Part shown: positions 1-9,600 of the stretch, one piece after another
Layout of the letters: the number at the start of each line of letters is the position of its first letter
How positions within the stretch are numbered: the first letter of the stretch is position 1
Assembly (NCBI GenBank): GCA_015231825.1
Contig: JADGAV010000005.1
Location: forward strand, 95,208-159,207
DNA: 64,000 nt
Direction of reading: 5' to 3'
DNA from: SAR324 cluster bacterium
GTDB taxonomy: Bacteria; SAR324; NAC60-12
Program-made: the position numbers and the translations under genes
The notes under the pieces: model-generated
Told to the model about the DNA's origin: nothing
The model's database searches: none
The model's input: the letters and a program-made list of their open reading frames with translations, nothing else

Positions 1-1015
1 GTCCCTGAACGGAGTCGACGTGGCCAACCGGGTCGGGCTCGGCCATGTCGTAGGGATAGTCGGTTCCCATAATAATGTGATCCGCACCCCAGGTCTCGAT
101 CATATAACGCAGCTGATGTTCCGTGAAGACGACCGTGTCAAAATAGAATTTCCTGAGGTATTCCGATGGCGCCTTGCTGATCGTCTGGCGGCAATCGTCA
201 CGCAGGTGATAAGGATGATCAAAGCGTCCCGAGTAGGTAGGAATATAACCGCCGCCGTGAGCGACACAGAATTTAAGACCGGGATAACGCTCGAGATACC
301 CGTCAAAAATTAAATGACCGACAGCCAGGGCGGATTCCAGAGGATGGCCGATGGTGTTGCGGAAATAATGATCATCCATTCGTTCAACAAAGCTGGTGCC
401 GATCGGATGGATGAAAATCAAAGCGTTTCTTTCTTCGCACCGGGCAAAAAATTTCTCAAGACCCGCACGGGTCAGATCCTTTCCATTGACATGGGTCGAA
501 ATTTCCACTCCTTTGAAATTCAGTTCGTCCAGACAGCGGTCGAGTTCTGCAACGGCCATCTCAGGGTTCTGCAATGGCACGGTTCCAAGCCCGACAAAAC
601 GTTTGGGGTGAGTGGCAACGACCTCAGCGATGCGGTCATTGACCAGTCGAGATGAGTCGCGGGTAAAACCGGGATCATAGCTATAATTATAGTGAAAAGG
701 AGAAGTTGAGATCACCTGCAGATCAATACCCTGGGCATCCATATCCTGCAGCCTCACTTCGGGTTCTGTCAGTTTCGGCAAAATTCTGGTTTGCAGAGCG
801 GTGTTGATCTTTTTGGTCACTGGATTGGTATCAATCATTTTTCGGCCACTGTCGTCCGGCGAAAGGGCCTGCAGCAATTTGTCAGCTTCCGGCACATGAA
901 TGTGACAGTGAATATCGACGGTGAAATGTTTGTGATTGCGCACAACCGTTTGAGTGCGGGATTGATTTCCTCCGCTTTGATCAGCAGAATTTTGATGGGT
1001 GCATTTAAAAAACAT
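1..1015 (-). CDS. Amidohydrolase, ACMSD-like family (partial, runs off the left edge)
   Basis: The minus strand is open from an ATG at 1015 to the window edge, giving about 338 residues without the C-terminal end. An N-terminal metal motif is visible (VDIHCHIHVP, HxH type), followed by a VAHGGGYIP stretch that supplies the usual histidine of the barrel, and MGTDYPYDM near the edge, which carries the conserved aspartate. This order is typical of the amidohydrolase-2 / aminocarboxymuconate-semialdehyde decarboxylase superfamily: metal-dependent TIM-barrel hydrolases or decarboxylases of small carboxylates. The start was chosen because TGGAGC lies 6-7 bases upstream. The first 30 or so residues are unusually polar and a GTG further in is possible. 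It lies 182 bp downstream of an acyl-CoA dehydrogenase on the same strand, so a shared catabolic role is plausible. The substrate cannot be read from sequence. Confidence 0.85.
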   Translation of the reverse strand, partial: MFFKCTHQNSADQSGGNQSRTQTVVRNHKHFTVDIHCHIHVPEADKLLQALSPDDSGRKMIDTNPVTKKINTALQTRILPKLTEPEVRLQDMDAQGIDLQVISTSPFHYNYSYDPGFTRDSSRLVNDRIAEVVATHPKRFVGLGTVPLQNPEMAVAELDRCLDELNFKGVEISTHVNGKDLTRAGLEKFFARCEERNALIFIHPIGTSFVERMDDHYFRNTIGHPLESALAVGHLIFDGYLERYPGLKFCVAHGGGYIPTYSGRFDHPYHLRDDCRQTISKAPSEYLRKFYFDTVVFTEHQLRYMIETWGADHIIMGTDYPYDMAEPDPVGHVDSVQG

Positions 1016-1197
1016 GAAGGGCTCCAGGTTAAAAAGAAAAATAGTTCACACGTTCGGAATTACCGTTGCCGTGCCTCAAAGACTGATTTAGAAACTTGCC
1101 CGTGAGCATTGGATACTGGATTAAGATTTTAGATGAAAATTTGTCAGAATATTTTTTCTGCAACAGAAGTTCCGCCAAACGCGGCATTGAAGAAAAA

Positions 1198-2382
1198 TCA
1201 GTCTGCATAGATAAAGTTTGCCGCCTTTAAAAACAAAGTTCGATTCACTCCATCTGAATGAAGGAAAGCAGCAGCATCTCGAACCAGTTTTTCGACTCCA
1301 AACTCCTTCATATACCCATGTCCTCCATGGATTTCAAGACACCATGTGGCAATTTTCCATCCGGTTTGCGAGGCAAATGCTTTCGGGTAGACCCCCAGTG
1401 TTTTGTTCCATCCCTTTTCCTGATTGTCGGCAAGATAACAGGCTTTATGGATATAGGTTCTTGCCACATCCAGAAGCATTTGCATTTCTGATAACTGTGC
1501 TCGAATACCGTCGTGCTCAATCAGCGGCTTTCCTCCCTGGACACGAATTTTGGCCCAATCGAGAGCTTTTTCGTAGAGGGCGTCCGCACAACCCAGGACA
1601 CTCGCCCCCGCATAGGCGTTGGACTGAGGAAAAAACTCGGCTAAAACGCCGAATCCTTTGCCTGTTTCTCCGATAACGTTTTCATCAGGGATAAAACAAT
1701 CTTGAAAAATCAGTTCAGCATTATTGGCGAGACGTTCTCCCATTTTGTCATGAACCCGACCGATTGTGAATCCGGGCCGATCTCGTTCTACGAGAAAACA
1801 GGTACTTCCGGTGGAAAGTGTTTTTTCCTTCTCCGTCTGCACAAAGAGAAGATAGAATTTTGCCCGATTCCCGTTGGAAATAAAATGCTTCATCCCATTG
1901 ACAACCCAACCCCCTTCAATTCGTTCTGCCACGGTATTGAACGGAGCAGGATGGGGCAAAAAATAATTTGAAGCATTGTCCGGTTCTGTAATTCCGATGG
2001 CCAGCATGGCCGTGGGGTCGTCTACAAAGGCCGGCAAAACCCTAGATTTTTGTTCTTCAGTGAGGGCTTTTTCCATGATTTGAGCAATTTTCAATGTTTG
2101 GGCAAAAGCAACTGATACACCAATATCGCCACGGCCCAGTGCTTCAACAACCATCGATGTCGTCAGAGAACTGGCAGCCAATCCTCCCCATTCTTCACTG
2201 AGGGTCATTGTTCGAATGCCCAGCTTATTGGCTTCGGCGATAATTTCCTGGGAATACCCATCTTCCGGATTCGGGTGAGCATCCAATTCGGCTGAACGTG
2301 GAAGCACTTCTTTTTCGACAAATTTTTTGACAGTATTCAAGATGGATTTTTGGTCTTCCGTGCACTCAATCGCGTCCCACAT
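1198..2382 (-). CDS. Acyl-CoA dehydrogenase
   Basis: A 394-residue flavoprotein of the acyl-CoA dehydrogenase family, which oxidises an acyl-CoA to the enoyl-CoA and passes electrons to ETF. Features seen are the N-terminal helical domain, GITEPDNASNY in the FAD-contacting middle domain (family pattern ITEPxxGSD), the beta-domain, and a C-terminal part with QTGWKIATWCLEIHGGHGYM, the usual R/Q-x-hGGxGY region. The usual catalytic glutamate position could not be fixed by eye. The start at 2382 was preferred to an upstream ATG at 2415 because AAGGAGATATTTT directly precedes it and MWDAIECTEDQ is a natural N-terminus. An ETF pair is encoded at 18.0-19.8 kb, a possible electron acceptor. Substrate unknown. 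Confidence 0.93.
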   Translation of the reverse strand: MWDAIECTEDQKSILNTVKKFVEKEVLPRSAELDAHPNPEDGYSQEIIAEANKLGIRTMTLSEEWGGLAASSLTTSMVVEALGRGDIGVSVAFAQTLKIAQIMEKALTEEQKSRVLPAFVDDPTAMLAIGITEPDNASNYFLPHPAPFNTVAERIEGGWVVNGMKHFISNGNRAKFYLLFVQTEKEKTLSTGSTCFLVERDRPGFTIGRVHDKMGERLANNAELIFQDCFIPDENVIGETGKGFGVLAEFFPQSNAYAGASVLGCADALYEKALDWAKIRVQGGKPLIEHDGIRAQLSEMQMLLDVARTYIHKACYLADNQEKGWNKTLGVYPKAFASQTGWKIATWCLEIHGGHGYMKEFGVEKLVRDAAAFLHSDGVNRTLFLKAANFIYAD

Positions 2383-2529
2383 AAAATATCTCCTTTGCTT
2401 GCTTTTCCAAATCAATACTCGATGGTCTTGCCGGTTGAAATTTCGAGTAAACTATCCAGACAAATTTTTCCGGATCCCGTGAACTCTGTTGCTGCGTATT
2501 TCCTCCTCAACGCCGTGCCGGTATCAGAA

Positions 2530-2563
2530 AATTACAGCGCCGGTCTTCTTAAAATCTGTAATT
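2530..2563. repeat. Inverted repeat, AATTACAG / CTGTAATT
   Basis: Eight-base perfect arms (2530-2537 and 2556-2563) are separated by 18 bases. It lies about 150 bp upstream of the acyl-CoA dehydrogenase start on that gene's leader side. It could be an operator or a transcript hairpin; nothing else supports a function. Confidence 0.3.
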
Positions 2564-2589
2564 CTCTACCCGGATTCCTGAGCAAAATC

Positions 2590-2613
2590 AAAAAACCTCG
2601 CGGCACGCGCGAG
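2590..2613 (-). terminator. Candidate Rho-independent terminator
   Basis: Read on the minus strand, CTCGCG and CGCGAG form a 6-bp GC-rich stem around a 5-base loop, followed directly by GTTTTTTG. It sits 15 bp after the stop of the small secreted protein gene (2628-3026) and would separate it from the acyl-CoA dehydrogenase. Confidence 0.6.
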
Positions 2614-2627
2614 AATCAGTAAACTTT

Positions 2628-3026
2628 TCAGCCGAACGGCATGCCGTTTCCCTGAATATACTTTGCATGAAAGGCGAGTTGCCCGTCACTGTCGTAAAAC
2701 GAAATTCTGCCACCTTTGATTATGGGTTTCAGGCAGATCTTTCCATCCCGCCGGCTTTTATCATAGCTGTCTTCGAGACAGACCGTCCCCGATGAGGTGA
2801 TCCACCAGGTGCCGTCAACAAATTCGCAGGGGAAGTATTCATCATAAACCTGTCCGAAACGACCGAAATAGATCGTGTGCTCAAAACCAGTTTTTTTATC
2901 GATATAAACAAAGGTGTGATCCCTCAGTTTCTGATCAAGATCCTTCAGGTCTGCCTTTGCATTTGATGATGCAAAATGCAGCATCAACAGCATCAACAGA
3001 AATAGTTTTTTCATCATGGCATGCAC
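2628..3026 (-). CDS. Small secreted protein of unknown function
   Basis: A 132-residue product with a clear Sec signal peptide: a Lys-Lys pair, a run of leucines and methionines, then a small-residue cleavage region near SSNAKADL. The mature part, about 105 residues, is rich in aromatic residues and predicted beta strand (HTFVYID, TIYFGRFGQVYDEYF, GTWWITSSGTVCLED), with three cysteines. It loosely recalls small periplasmic proteins that hold one lipocalin-like sheet, but I do not recognise the family. Three nearby ATG codons (3026, 3017, 3014) could start it; the Shine-Dalgarno is weak for all. It is followed by a likely terminator and appears monocistronic. Confidence 0.7.
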   Translation of the reverse strand: MHAMMKKLFLLMLLMLHFASSNAKADLKDLDQKLRDHTFVYIDKKTGFEHTIYFGRFGQVYDEYFPCEFVDGTWWITSSGTVCLEDSYDKSRRDGKICLKPIIKGGRISFYDSDGQLAFHAKYIQGNGMPFG

Positions 3027-3501
3027 TTGGCTGAAAAATGACTGAAATGACGAATAATTTCTAACTTTAATATTTTGTAAAGTCCACGTTTAAACCAACA
3101 GCTTTCAATTTCTGCTTTGCTGGCAACCCGCGAAGCCATAAAAAAAGCGTCAGTCTATGCATCCTTTCGAAAATAAGGGTGTGAAGAAAAATTGACAAGA
3201 GAATTATTTGATTTTCATGAAGGTCTGTTTCATTGATGTAAAAACGAACCGTCAGAGCAACGTCATACATTGCAACCGCTGTGTAAGCAACTGTCTGGAA
3301 TAAGGAATCGTATCAATTTTTCGAATTTTATCGAAAAGTGAATTTGGAAATTATCTGAAATATTCGAATGCTGTGAGAAGCAATTTCATCTTGTCTTGAC
3401 ATTAATAGTGTTGTCAAATGATCAGTGTATTGATTGAAATACGGAACCTCATTAGCATTTACTGATCAAATAATTTTTGTGCAGATAAAGGAGTGAAAAC
3501 C
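3027..3501. other. Intergenic region between divergent genes
   Basis: This 475-bp AT-rich stretch separates the minus-strand secreted protein from the plus-strand VOC gene. It holds the TTGACA-N10-TGTCAA palindrome at 3396-3417 and otherwise no gene I can support. A 67-codon minus-strand frame at 3067-3270 has no ribosome binding site and an unconvincing composition. Confidence 0.5.
3396..3417 (+). promoter_or_regulatory. Palindrome containing a -35-like TTGACA
   Basis: TTGACA at 3396-3401 and TGTCAA at 3412-3417 form perfect 6-base arms 10 bases apart, about 85 bp upstream of the VOC gene start. The left arm equals a sigma-70 -35 consensus, but no good -10 lies 17 bases on. An operator overlapping a promoter is possible. 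Confidence 0.35.
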
Positions 3502-3882
3502 ATGGCAATAAATCCAGTGGGCTGGTTTGAAATTTATGTGAATGAACTTGGGCGGGCGAAGAAATTTTATGAATCGGTTTTCGATGTGAATCTAGAAAAG
3601 CTGAATGTTCCTGATGAATCAAGCATTGAAATGTTAGCCTTCCCTTCGGATATGGAAAAATATGGAGCGTCTGGAGCGCTTGTTAAGATGGAAGGTGTTC
3701 CTGCAGGAGGGAATAGCACCCTGGTCTATTTTTCCTGTGAAGACTGCGCCATCCAGGAATTGCGGGTTAAAGAAGCTGGCGGGCAAATCCACCAGGAAAA
3801 AATGTCTATAGGAGAGTACGGATTCATTTCCCTGGTCGTCGATTCAGAGGGCAATCTGTTCGGGCTGCACTCGATGAACTGA
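3502..3882 (+). CDS. VOC family protein (glyoxalase/bleomycin-resistance fold)
   Basis: A 126-residue single-module VOC protein. The opening WFEIYVNELGRAKKFYESVF is the first beta-alpha-beta unit of the family, and the end has the typical GYISLVVDxEGNxFGLHS form (here GFISLVVDSEGNLFGLHS). Possible metal ligands are the second-half glutamate region and the last histidine; the first module has a Glu in place of the usual His. The start ATG at 3502 is supported by AAAGGAG 8 bases upstream; a GTG at 3493 is in frame but lies within the ribosome binding site. No neighbour hints at a substrate, so function is limited to 'VOC superfamily'. Confidence 0.88.
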   Translation: MAINPVGWFEIYVNELGRAKKFYESVFDVNLEKLNVPDESSIEMLAFPSDMEKYGASGALVKMEGVPAGGNSTLVYFSCEDCAIQELRVKEAGGQIHQEKMSIGEYGFISLVVDSEGNLFGLHSMN

Positions 3883-3938
3883 AAAAGTTTTCTGCAATTT
3901 TTCTTTCGTACTAATCCCTTAAAATCCTCCATTTTCAA

Positions 3939-3957
3939 AAAGGGGACAGTCCCCTTT
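3939..3957. repeat. Palindrome AAAGGGGAC-A-GTCCCCTTT (REP-like)
   Basis: A perfect 9-bp inverted repeat with a one-base centre lies between convergent genes. The core GGGGACA recurs at 53.3 kb next to another long palindrome. It could act as a bidirectional terminator or be a REP-type repeat remnant; GGGGACA/TGTCCCC palindromes are familiar as REP elements in several bacterial lineages. Confidence 0.6.
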
Positions 3958-4010
3958 ACTGTCCTGGAATCGATTGAAACCTAATCGTAAAAAGTGATTT
4001 TTCTGAATTC

Positions 4011-5174
4011 TCACTTCAATGAATTCTCCTCCGTGGCCGAAGACCAGGGCGTGAGAAAATCGTCTTCAGAGGCGAGATCCTCAGCAAAACTTAAAGACAT
4101 TTCATCTTTTCCTTTTGCCATCTGATTGCTGGAAGCGAGAGGAATTTGAAACCAAAAAGAACGTCCTCCTTGCGGGTCTTTCTCGCTTTGAGACTCCCCT
4201 CCCGCCAGTTCCGCCAATTCCCGGGTCAATGCGAGGCTGACCCCCATATCGGTAAACGGCGTATTTTCTGAATCTGAAGAGAAGCGTTCAAATATTTTTT
4301 CCACATTCATTTGTATCATCGAATTTCCGGGGTCGTGCATCGAAAAACGCAGCATCTTCTGCTGTTCCTGAGTTATTTTAAATTTTAATGTTCCCCCCTT
4401 GGAAATTTTGATCGTTGTCCGGATCAAGTTGAAAAGCATCAATTCAAGAAGCTGGCGGTCGAAAAAAAATTGCTCAGGATTCTTTTCATCCCAATCGGTC
4501 TCGAGCTGGAACGAGGTCTGATCCACAGTGCCGAGGCATTCGTTGACCAAATCGCCAATGAATGGTTCCAATTCTATCCAGTTGGGATTGATTTGAATTT
4601 TCCCTGAATCCAGGAGAGCAAATTTCTGGACGTTGGTGATCATTTGCCTGAGATCCTGTGCACTGATATAGACAATCTGCAGAAGCTGGTTTTGCGCTTC
4701 GTTGAGGGGTTGCAGCTGGAGTGTTTCACATATTCCCAAAATCGAATTCAAGGGCATCCAGAATTCATGGGACATGGCGTCTACGAATCCGGATTTGATT
4801 GCTTGCGCTTCGTCCAGCTCCAGATATTTTTCTTTTAACTCCCGATCAGTTTCTCTTAGATGAGAAGCCATATACTGGATATGTTTTTGCAGGTGGGACA
4901 ATTCCGGAATCTCCTGAAAATCACTATTTTCTTCAAAGGATTGCTCATCATCAGACAAGATAAAAATCTGATGAAATGCTGGATAGACGCACCAATGAAC
5001 CAGATACTTCGTCACAAACCAGGCAAAAACACTCAAGCCAACGGCGATGCCCATTCCCCAAATATAATCCTGTAAAGATTTAAATTCGAGCATGCCTAAT
5101 TCAGCAAAAAGAAAAATCGTCAGGAAAATTGTTCCTGTCAGCAACAAAGACAGTCGATTGTGAATTTGTTTCAT
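4011..5174 (-). CDS. Membrane histidine kinase with degenerate ATP-binding domain
   Basis: A 387-residue protein with two N-terminal membrane helices (about 8-26 and 38-60), a short coiled linker, a DHp domain and a C-terminal HATPase-like region. The H-box is AMSHEFWMPLNSIL, so the phospho-accepting His136 is present although the usual E-I-R-T-P is altered. The ATP-binding motifs are eroded. The N-box reads FNLIRTTIKIS, where the Mg-binding Asn is Thr. The G1 box DxGxG reads DPGNSM, and the G2 box reads TDMGVSLALT instead of GxGLGL. It may be a pseudokinase, phosphatase or dimerisation partner rather than an active kinase. ACGAGGTCTT supports the start at 5174. It follows the unknown protein at 5215-6522 by 40 bp and is the last gene of a minus-strand signalling cluster. 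Confidence 0.85.
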   Translation of the reverse strand: MKQIHNRLSLLLTGTIFLTIFLFAELGMLEFKSLQDYIWGMGIAVGLSVFAWFVTKYLVHWCVYPAFHQIFILSDDEQSFEENSDFQEIPELSHLQKHIQYMASHLRETDRELKEKYLELDEAQAIKSGFVDAMSHEFWMPLNSILGICETLQLQPLNEAQNQLLQIVYISAQDLRQMITNVQKFALLDSGKIQINPNWIELEPFIGDLVNECLGTVDQTSFQLETDWDEKNPEQFFFDRQLLELMLFNLIRTTIKISKGGTLKFKITQEQQKMLRFSMHDPGNSMIQMNVEKIFERFSSDSENTPFTDMGVSLALTRELAELAGGESQSEKDPQGGRSFWFQIPLASSNQMAKGKDEMSLSFAEDLASEDDFLTPWSSATEENSLK

Positions 5175-5214
5175 AAGACCTCGTGGTTCGCATTAAAAAA
5201 TCAAAGAATTTATT

Positions 5215-6522
5215 CTATTTGGGCACAGCAATGCCTTCAACAATCATATCATTGTAAATTGATTTTCTTAACTGGTAAACCGGTTCGGATTCAATCGCCA
5301 AAGATAGTGCTTTCTTCGCTTTACTAAAGGAAGAAGTTAACCATTCCTGCGGCATCTTCAACTTTAGAAGAGATTTTGCAGTATTGTAAAAATAGTGAAT
5401 TGTCTGGGCATATTCGTAGAGAATCGAAGATTCCATGTCGTCTTTGGCTTTGCCGATAGTTCTGATTGCAATTCCATAGTAACTATATCCCTGTTTGAAA
5501 GCATTTTGAATCTCCTGCTGTACTTCCGGATTTTGTTCACCCGCCTCATAGCGGCTGACCGCGAAGGTCATTGTGGTGATGGCCAAACGGCCTTTCAGTA
5601 AGCCCCCGATGGGGTGATCGGGCATATATTTCATTAGTAAATCGGACAACTCATGTGCCACCGGATGCAGGAGAGGCAGATAGCGCATCACCTGAACCAA
5701 TAGAAATGCGCTTTTTAATATTTTGACATCTCGATTCCCTTCGCTGCTTTGAACCTGATTGACCAAAGATTGAGAAAGCTGGTTGAGATCCAGGGACAGA
5801 TGAGAAGCGCTATGGGTTGTTTTTGCAGCCTTCCCCAGTGAATGCTGATAGACTTTGATCAGATTCATATTTGTGTGAATTTCTCTCGATTTTTTCATCA
5901 AAATCAGACGATTTTCCTTAAAACTTCCGGAGGCGCGTTCGCTGGTGGACTCGAGATATCCCTGAATCTTGTTCTGCTGTGTCCGGCAATGGGAATACAA
6001 TTTATTCAAATAGCTGCTTTGTGCCAATAAAACAATTTTCAAACCTTCGATACTCAAGTCTCCCAAAAAACTGGATACACAAGCCTGCAACAGTAGTTCG
6101 CGATAAGTCCCGACAGCAAATTCGCGTTTGGACTGGATTACTGTCGAAACCAGTTCCAGGCGATTCATCACATTTTTTGGATTGAGTTTCAGTTGTTCCG
6201 CCAGTTTTTGAGCATTTTTGACAGGATGAAGTTTCATTAATTCCTCCCCGCTCATCCAGGGAGTCATTGTTTCTCGTTTCATGACCGAAAGTGTCCGCTG
6301 CATGAAATTTTTTTGGTCAAATGAAATGATTTCTTTAATACGGAGTTGAATTTCTTCTTCCCAGCGCGGGCTGTGACCCGGAATATTTTCAATTTGCTCA
6401 GCAATAATTTTTAAATGAGAAATCCCCTTTTTCGGGTTTTTTTCAAAGTCAGCTTTTTCGGTCAAACTCTTCAGTTGAAGAGACCCCTGACTTTTCCCTG
6501 TCGCTTGCTTTTGAATCGCCAT
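5215..6522 (-). CDS. Unknown all-helical cytoplasmic protein
   Basis: A 435-residue protein with no signal peptide or membrane segment. The sequence is almost entirely predicted helix, basic at its N-terminus, with helix-turn-helix spacing that recalls TPR-like solenoids (for example LAQSSYLNKLYSHCRTQQNK and FNTAKSLLK-like stretches), but no clear repeat consensus. I do not recognise the family. It lies between the hybrid kinase at 6.7-10.4 kb and the degenerate kinase at 4.0-5.2 kb, on the same strand and 40 bp from the latter, so a role as adaptor or scaffold in that signalling cluster is possible. The ribosome binding site is weak. Confidence 0.75.
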   Translation of the reverse strand: MAIQKQATGKSQGSLQLKSLTEKADFEKNPKKGISHLKIIAEQIENIPGHSPRWEEEIQLRIKEIISFDQKNFMQRTLSVMKRETMTPWMSGEELMKLHPVKNAQKLAEQLKLNPKNVMNRLELVSTVIQSKREFAVGTYRELLLQACVSSFLGDLSIEGLKIVLLAQSSYLNKLYSHCRTQQNKIQGYLESTSERASGSFKENRLILMKKSREIHTNMNLIKVYQHSLGKAAKTTHSASHLSLDLNQLSQSLVNQVQSSEGNRDVKILKSAFLLVQVMRYLPLLHPVAHELSDLLMKYMPDHPIGGLLKGRLAITTMTFAVSRYEAGEQNPEVQQEIQNAFKQGYSYYGIAIRTIGKAKDDMESSILYEYAQTIHYFYNTAKSLLKLKMPQEWLTSSFSKAKKALSLAIESEPVYQLRKSIYNDMIVEGIAVPK

Positions 6523-6678
6523 AGATTGGAATTATATTTTATTAAGGTGAATGCTTGTCAAAACTTGAAAAATTTTAATATACCCCGGAACGAATGAAAG
6601 CAATAATTTCAGGAGAAATACACAATCAAATCCCTGCCATCAAAGAAAAGTTCACCAAGGCTATCCAGCAGCAATGCA

Positions 6679-9600
6679 CTAACTTGACGACAATTTATCT
6701 ACAAGGGCCGGATAGGATTTCAGTGTCGTGTTCATGGCATCAATTTCAAAATTTTCCACCTGAAAAAGCAATTGCTCCCCGAAATTCTGCACAGATTTAA
6801 CATTGTGCTGATTTCCAAGCTCTAATAAATGGCTGCCGAATACGTTAATTTTTTCAAAAATGCCGCTGTCTTTGACACCTTCCCATTCTTTCCAATATTC
6901 GTTTTGCAATAATCTAATGAGTTCTGGACTCCCGGCATCTTCAATTTGTTCATCGGCAAAATCAGAAGGAGTCAAATTTTCTTCGGATTCAATGGTTTGA
7001 GCGAGTTCAATGAATCGGGAAATTTCCTGCAGAAGTTCGGAAATTTGCACCGGTTTGCTCAGATATCCGTCAAAACCAAAAGCATGCAGTTTGTCCTTTT
7101 TATTGAGACGGGCCGAAGCGGTCAATGCGATAATAGGAATGCGCTTCGTCTCATCATCCCGCTTTAAACGCTCAGTTGCCTCATATCCGTCCATCACAGG
7201 CATACGGATGTCCATCAAAATCAAGTCAGGAACAAATTTTTTTGCAAAAATCAGCGCATCCTGTCCATTGACGGCCTCAATCGCATCAAGGTTCACCTGG
7301 CCAAGGGACTCCTGCAGCAAAACCCGATTTGCTGCAATATCATCAACAACCAAAATTTTTCCTTTTTTGAATCGGGCATTGGTGACGCTCAAACCCGGCA
7401 GGGAATTTTCTGAAAAGTTCTCGTTTGTTCCAATTTCAACTTCTCTTAAGGTAATTTCAAAGGTACTGCCAATTCCTTTTTGGCTTCTGATACTGATTTC
7501 CCCATTCATCATTTTTACCAACCGTTCTGTAATCGCCAGTCCAAGTCCGGTTCCGCCATATTTTCGGGTACTCTGCCCATCTTGCTGCTGAAAAGAATTG
7601 AAAATCAGCTGCTGCTGATCCTGCGGGATACCGATCCCTGTATCTTCCACAGAAATGATCAGATCAATAGTTTGAGTATCTCGTCCAGGAGTTTTTTCTA
7701 CTGAGTTTGGTGGATTTTTCTGTTTACAGGAAATTTTTATGTGCCCTTTTTCAGTAAACTTGATTGCATTGCCAACCAGGTTGATCAATGCCTGGCGAAG
7801 GCGGACTTCATCGAGTAATAAATTTGGCGGAACATTTGGGTCTAATTCAACATAAAAATCCAGACTCTCCTGCTTTGCTTTCAATGCAAAGATCTGTTTG
7901 AGTTCATTGCAAAGCAAATTTGGGTTGACCCATTCCAAATGAATCTCCATTTTCCCTGCTTCTATTTTTGAGAGATCCAGAATATCGTTGATCAATTGCA
8001 GCAAACTTCTTCCTGCAGTTAGAATTGACTGCAGATACAATTTTTGCTTTTCATTTTCAAGCAGCGGCGCCATCAATTCGCTGAATCCAATTACCGCGTT
8101 CATCGGTGTGCGAATTTCGTGGCTCATGTTGGCTAAAAATTCGCTTTTTGCCAGATTTGCTGCTTCCGCACTCTCTTTTGCCTGTTGAAGCTCTTCTTCG
8201 AATTGCCTCCGCTCCGTCACGTCTCTTAAAAAAGCAATGCTGCAGAGTTTCCCTTCAATGGATGCGGAAGAACCAGAAATATCCAGATAAACAATGGAAC
8301 CGTCTTTTTTTTGGAATGGGATGTCTTCGGTGCGGCCTCTCGAAGGGCTCGTAATGTCATTAAAATCGAATAAATCGAAGTCCTGCCTTTTTCCATGATG
8401 CAGATCGTTCAAGCTTAAATCAGCAAGCTCCTCCTCGCTGTATTGAAGCAGCCGGCACATTGCCGGATTGACGTACATCACTTTTCTGGTTTCTGTTTCC
8501 GTGATGAGAATTCCATCCAGGCTGGATTCAAACAAGGTTCTAAATTTTGCTTCGTTTTCTCTCAACTCGTTTGCAACTAATTTTCTTTCGATGATTCGTC
8601 CCAAGCGATCGGCAATGGCATTGATGAGATTTCTTTCACTCTTTTGAAAAGGCCCCTCATCCAATTCCGGCATTTCCCGGGTGTAAAATACTTCCAGGTT
8701 TCCTATATTTTTTCCAAGATTCCAAATAAAACTCTCGATCTTCCATACCGTTTCTTCAAACGGACTCGTTTTGAAGACCTGACTTTCCAAAGAAAGCCGT
8801 GCACAGGTGATTTCGGGGTACTGCCAGGATGAAGGAATGAGATCAATCGTTTTCTGAAGCAATTCATCCAGACCGATGCTCTCGTCTTCCTCAAGATGAG
8901 AAATTCCGTAAAGGCAGTTCAATTCTTTGATCCGCCCGTTCAGATTCTGAGATTGCCTGCGAAGGGCCGCAGCCATATTGCGTTGTTCTGAAACATCCAT
9001 CTGAATGGCGACAAATGCTTCTATTTGTTCCTTCTGACCAACGATCGGCGCAATGGTTTGTTCGGCGTAATAAGTTTTTCCGTTTTTTTGACAGTTGATG
9101 ATTTCTCCAGTCCAAGTCTGACCTGCCAGCAATGTCCTCCACAGTTTTTCATAAAATTCGGCATCATATTTTCCCGATTTCAAAATACGCGGATTTTGAC
9201 CGATGATTTCCTTTTCTGAATATCCGGTTATCCGGGAAAACGCGGGATTGCAATACTGAATCCGGCCGAATATGTCCGTCATAAAGATCGCATGTCCTGC
9301 TTCATCAATTGCTTTTTGAAACTGGCGCAGTTTTTCTTCTCGCTGCTTTTGTTCCGTAATATCAAGAATTGCTGCGACAAACAGGGCTTCATTTTCAGAT
9401 TCAACCTTTCCCAATGCCAACCAGACCGGGAAAGTTTCTCCATTTTTGCGACAACCCAGCAGTTCACTCCCTTTGGCGAAGAAACTGAGAAGTTCCGCCG
9501 ATTGATTCTGCATCAGCAGGTCCTCATAATTCAATATGGCTGATTCTGGAATCAAAGTTTTCATCGGGCTGTTGATAGCCTCTGCTTGAGGAAGACCAAA

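Noticed and set aside
3067..3270. 67-codon minus-strand frame in the intergenic region
   Set aside because: No ribosome binding site, no recognisable motif, and AT-rich context; left uncalled.
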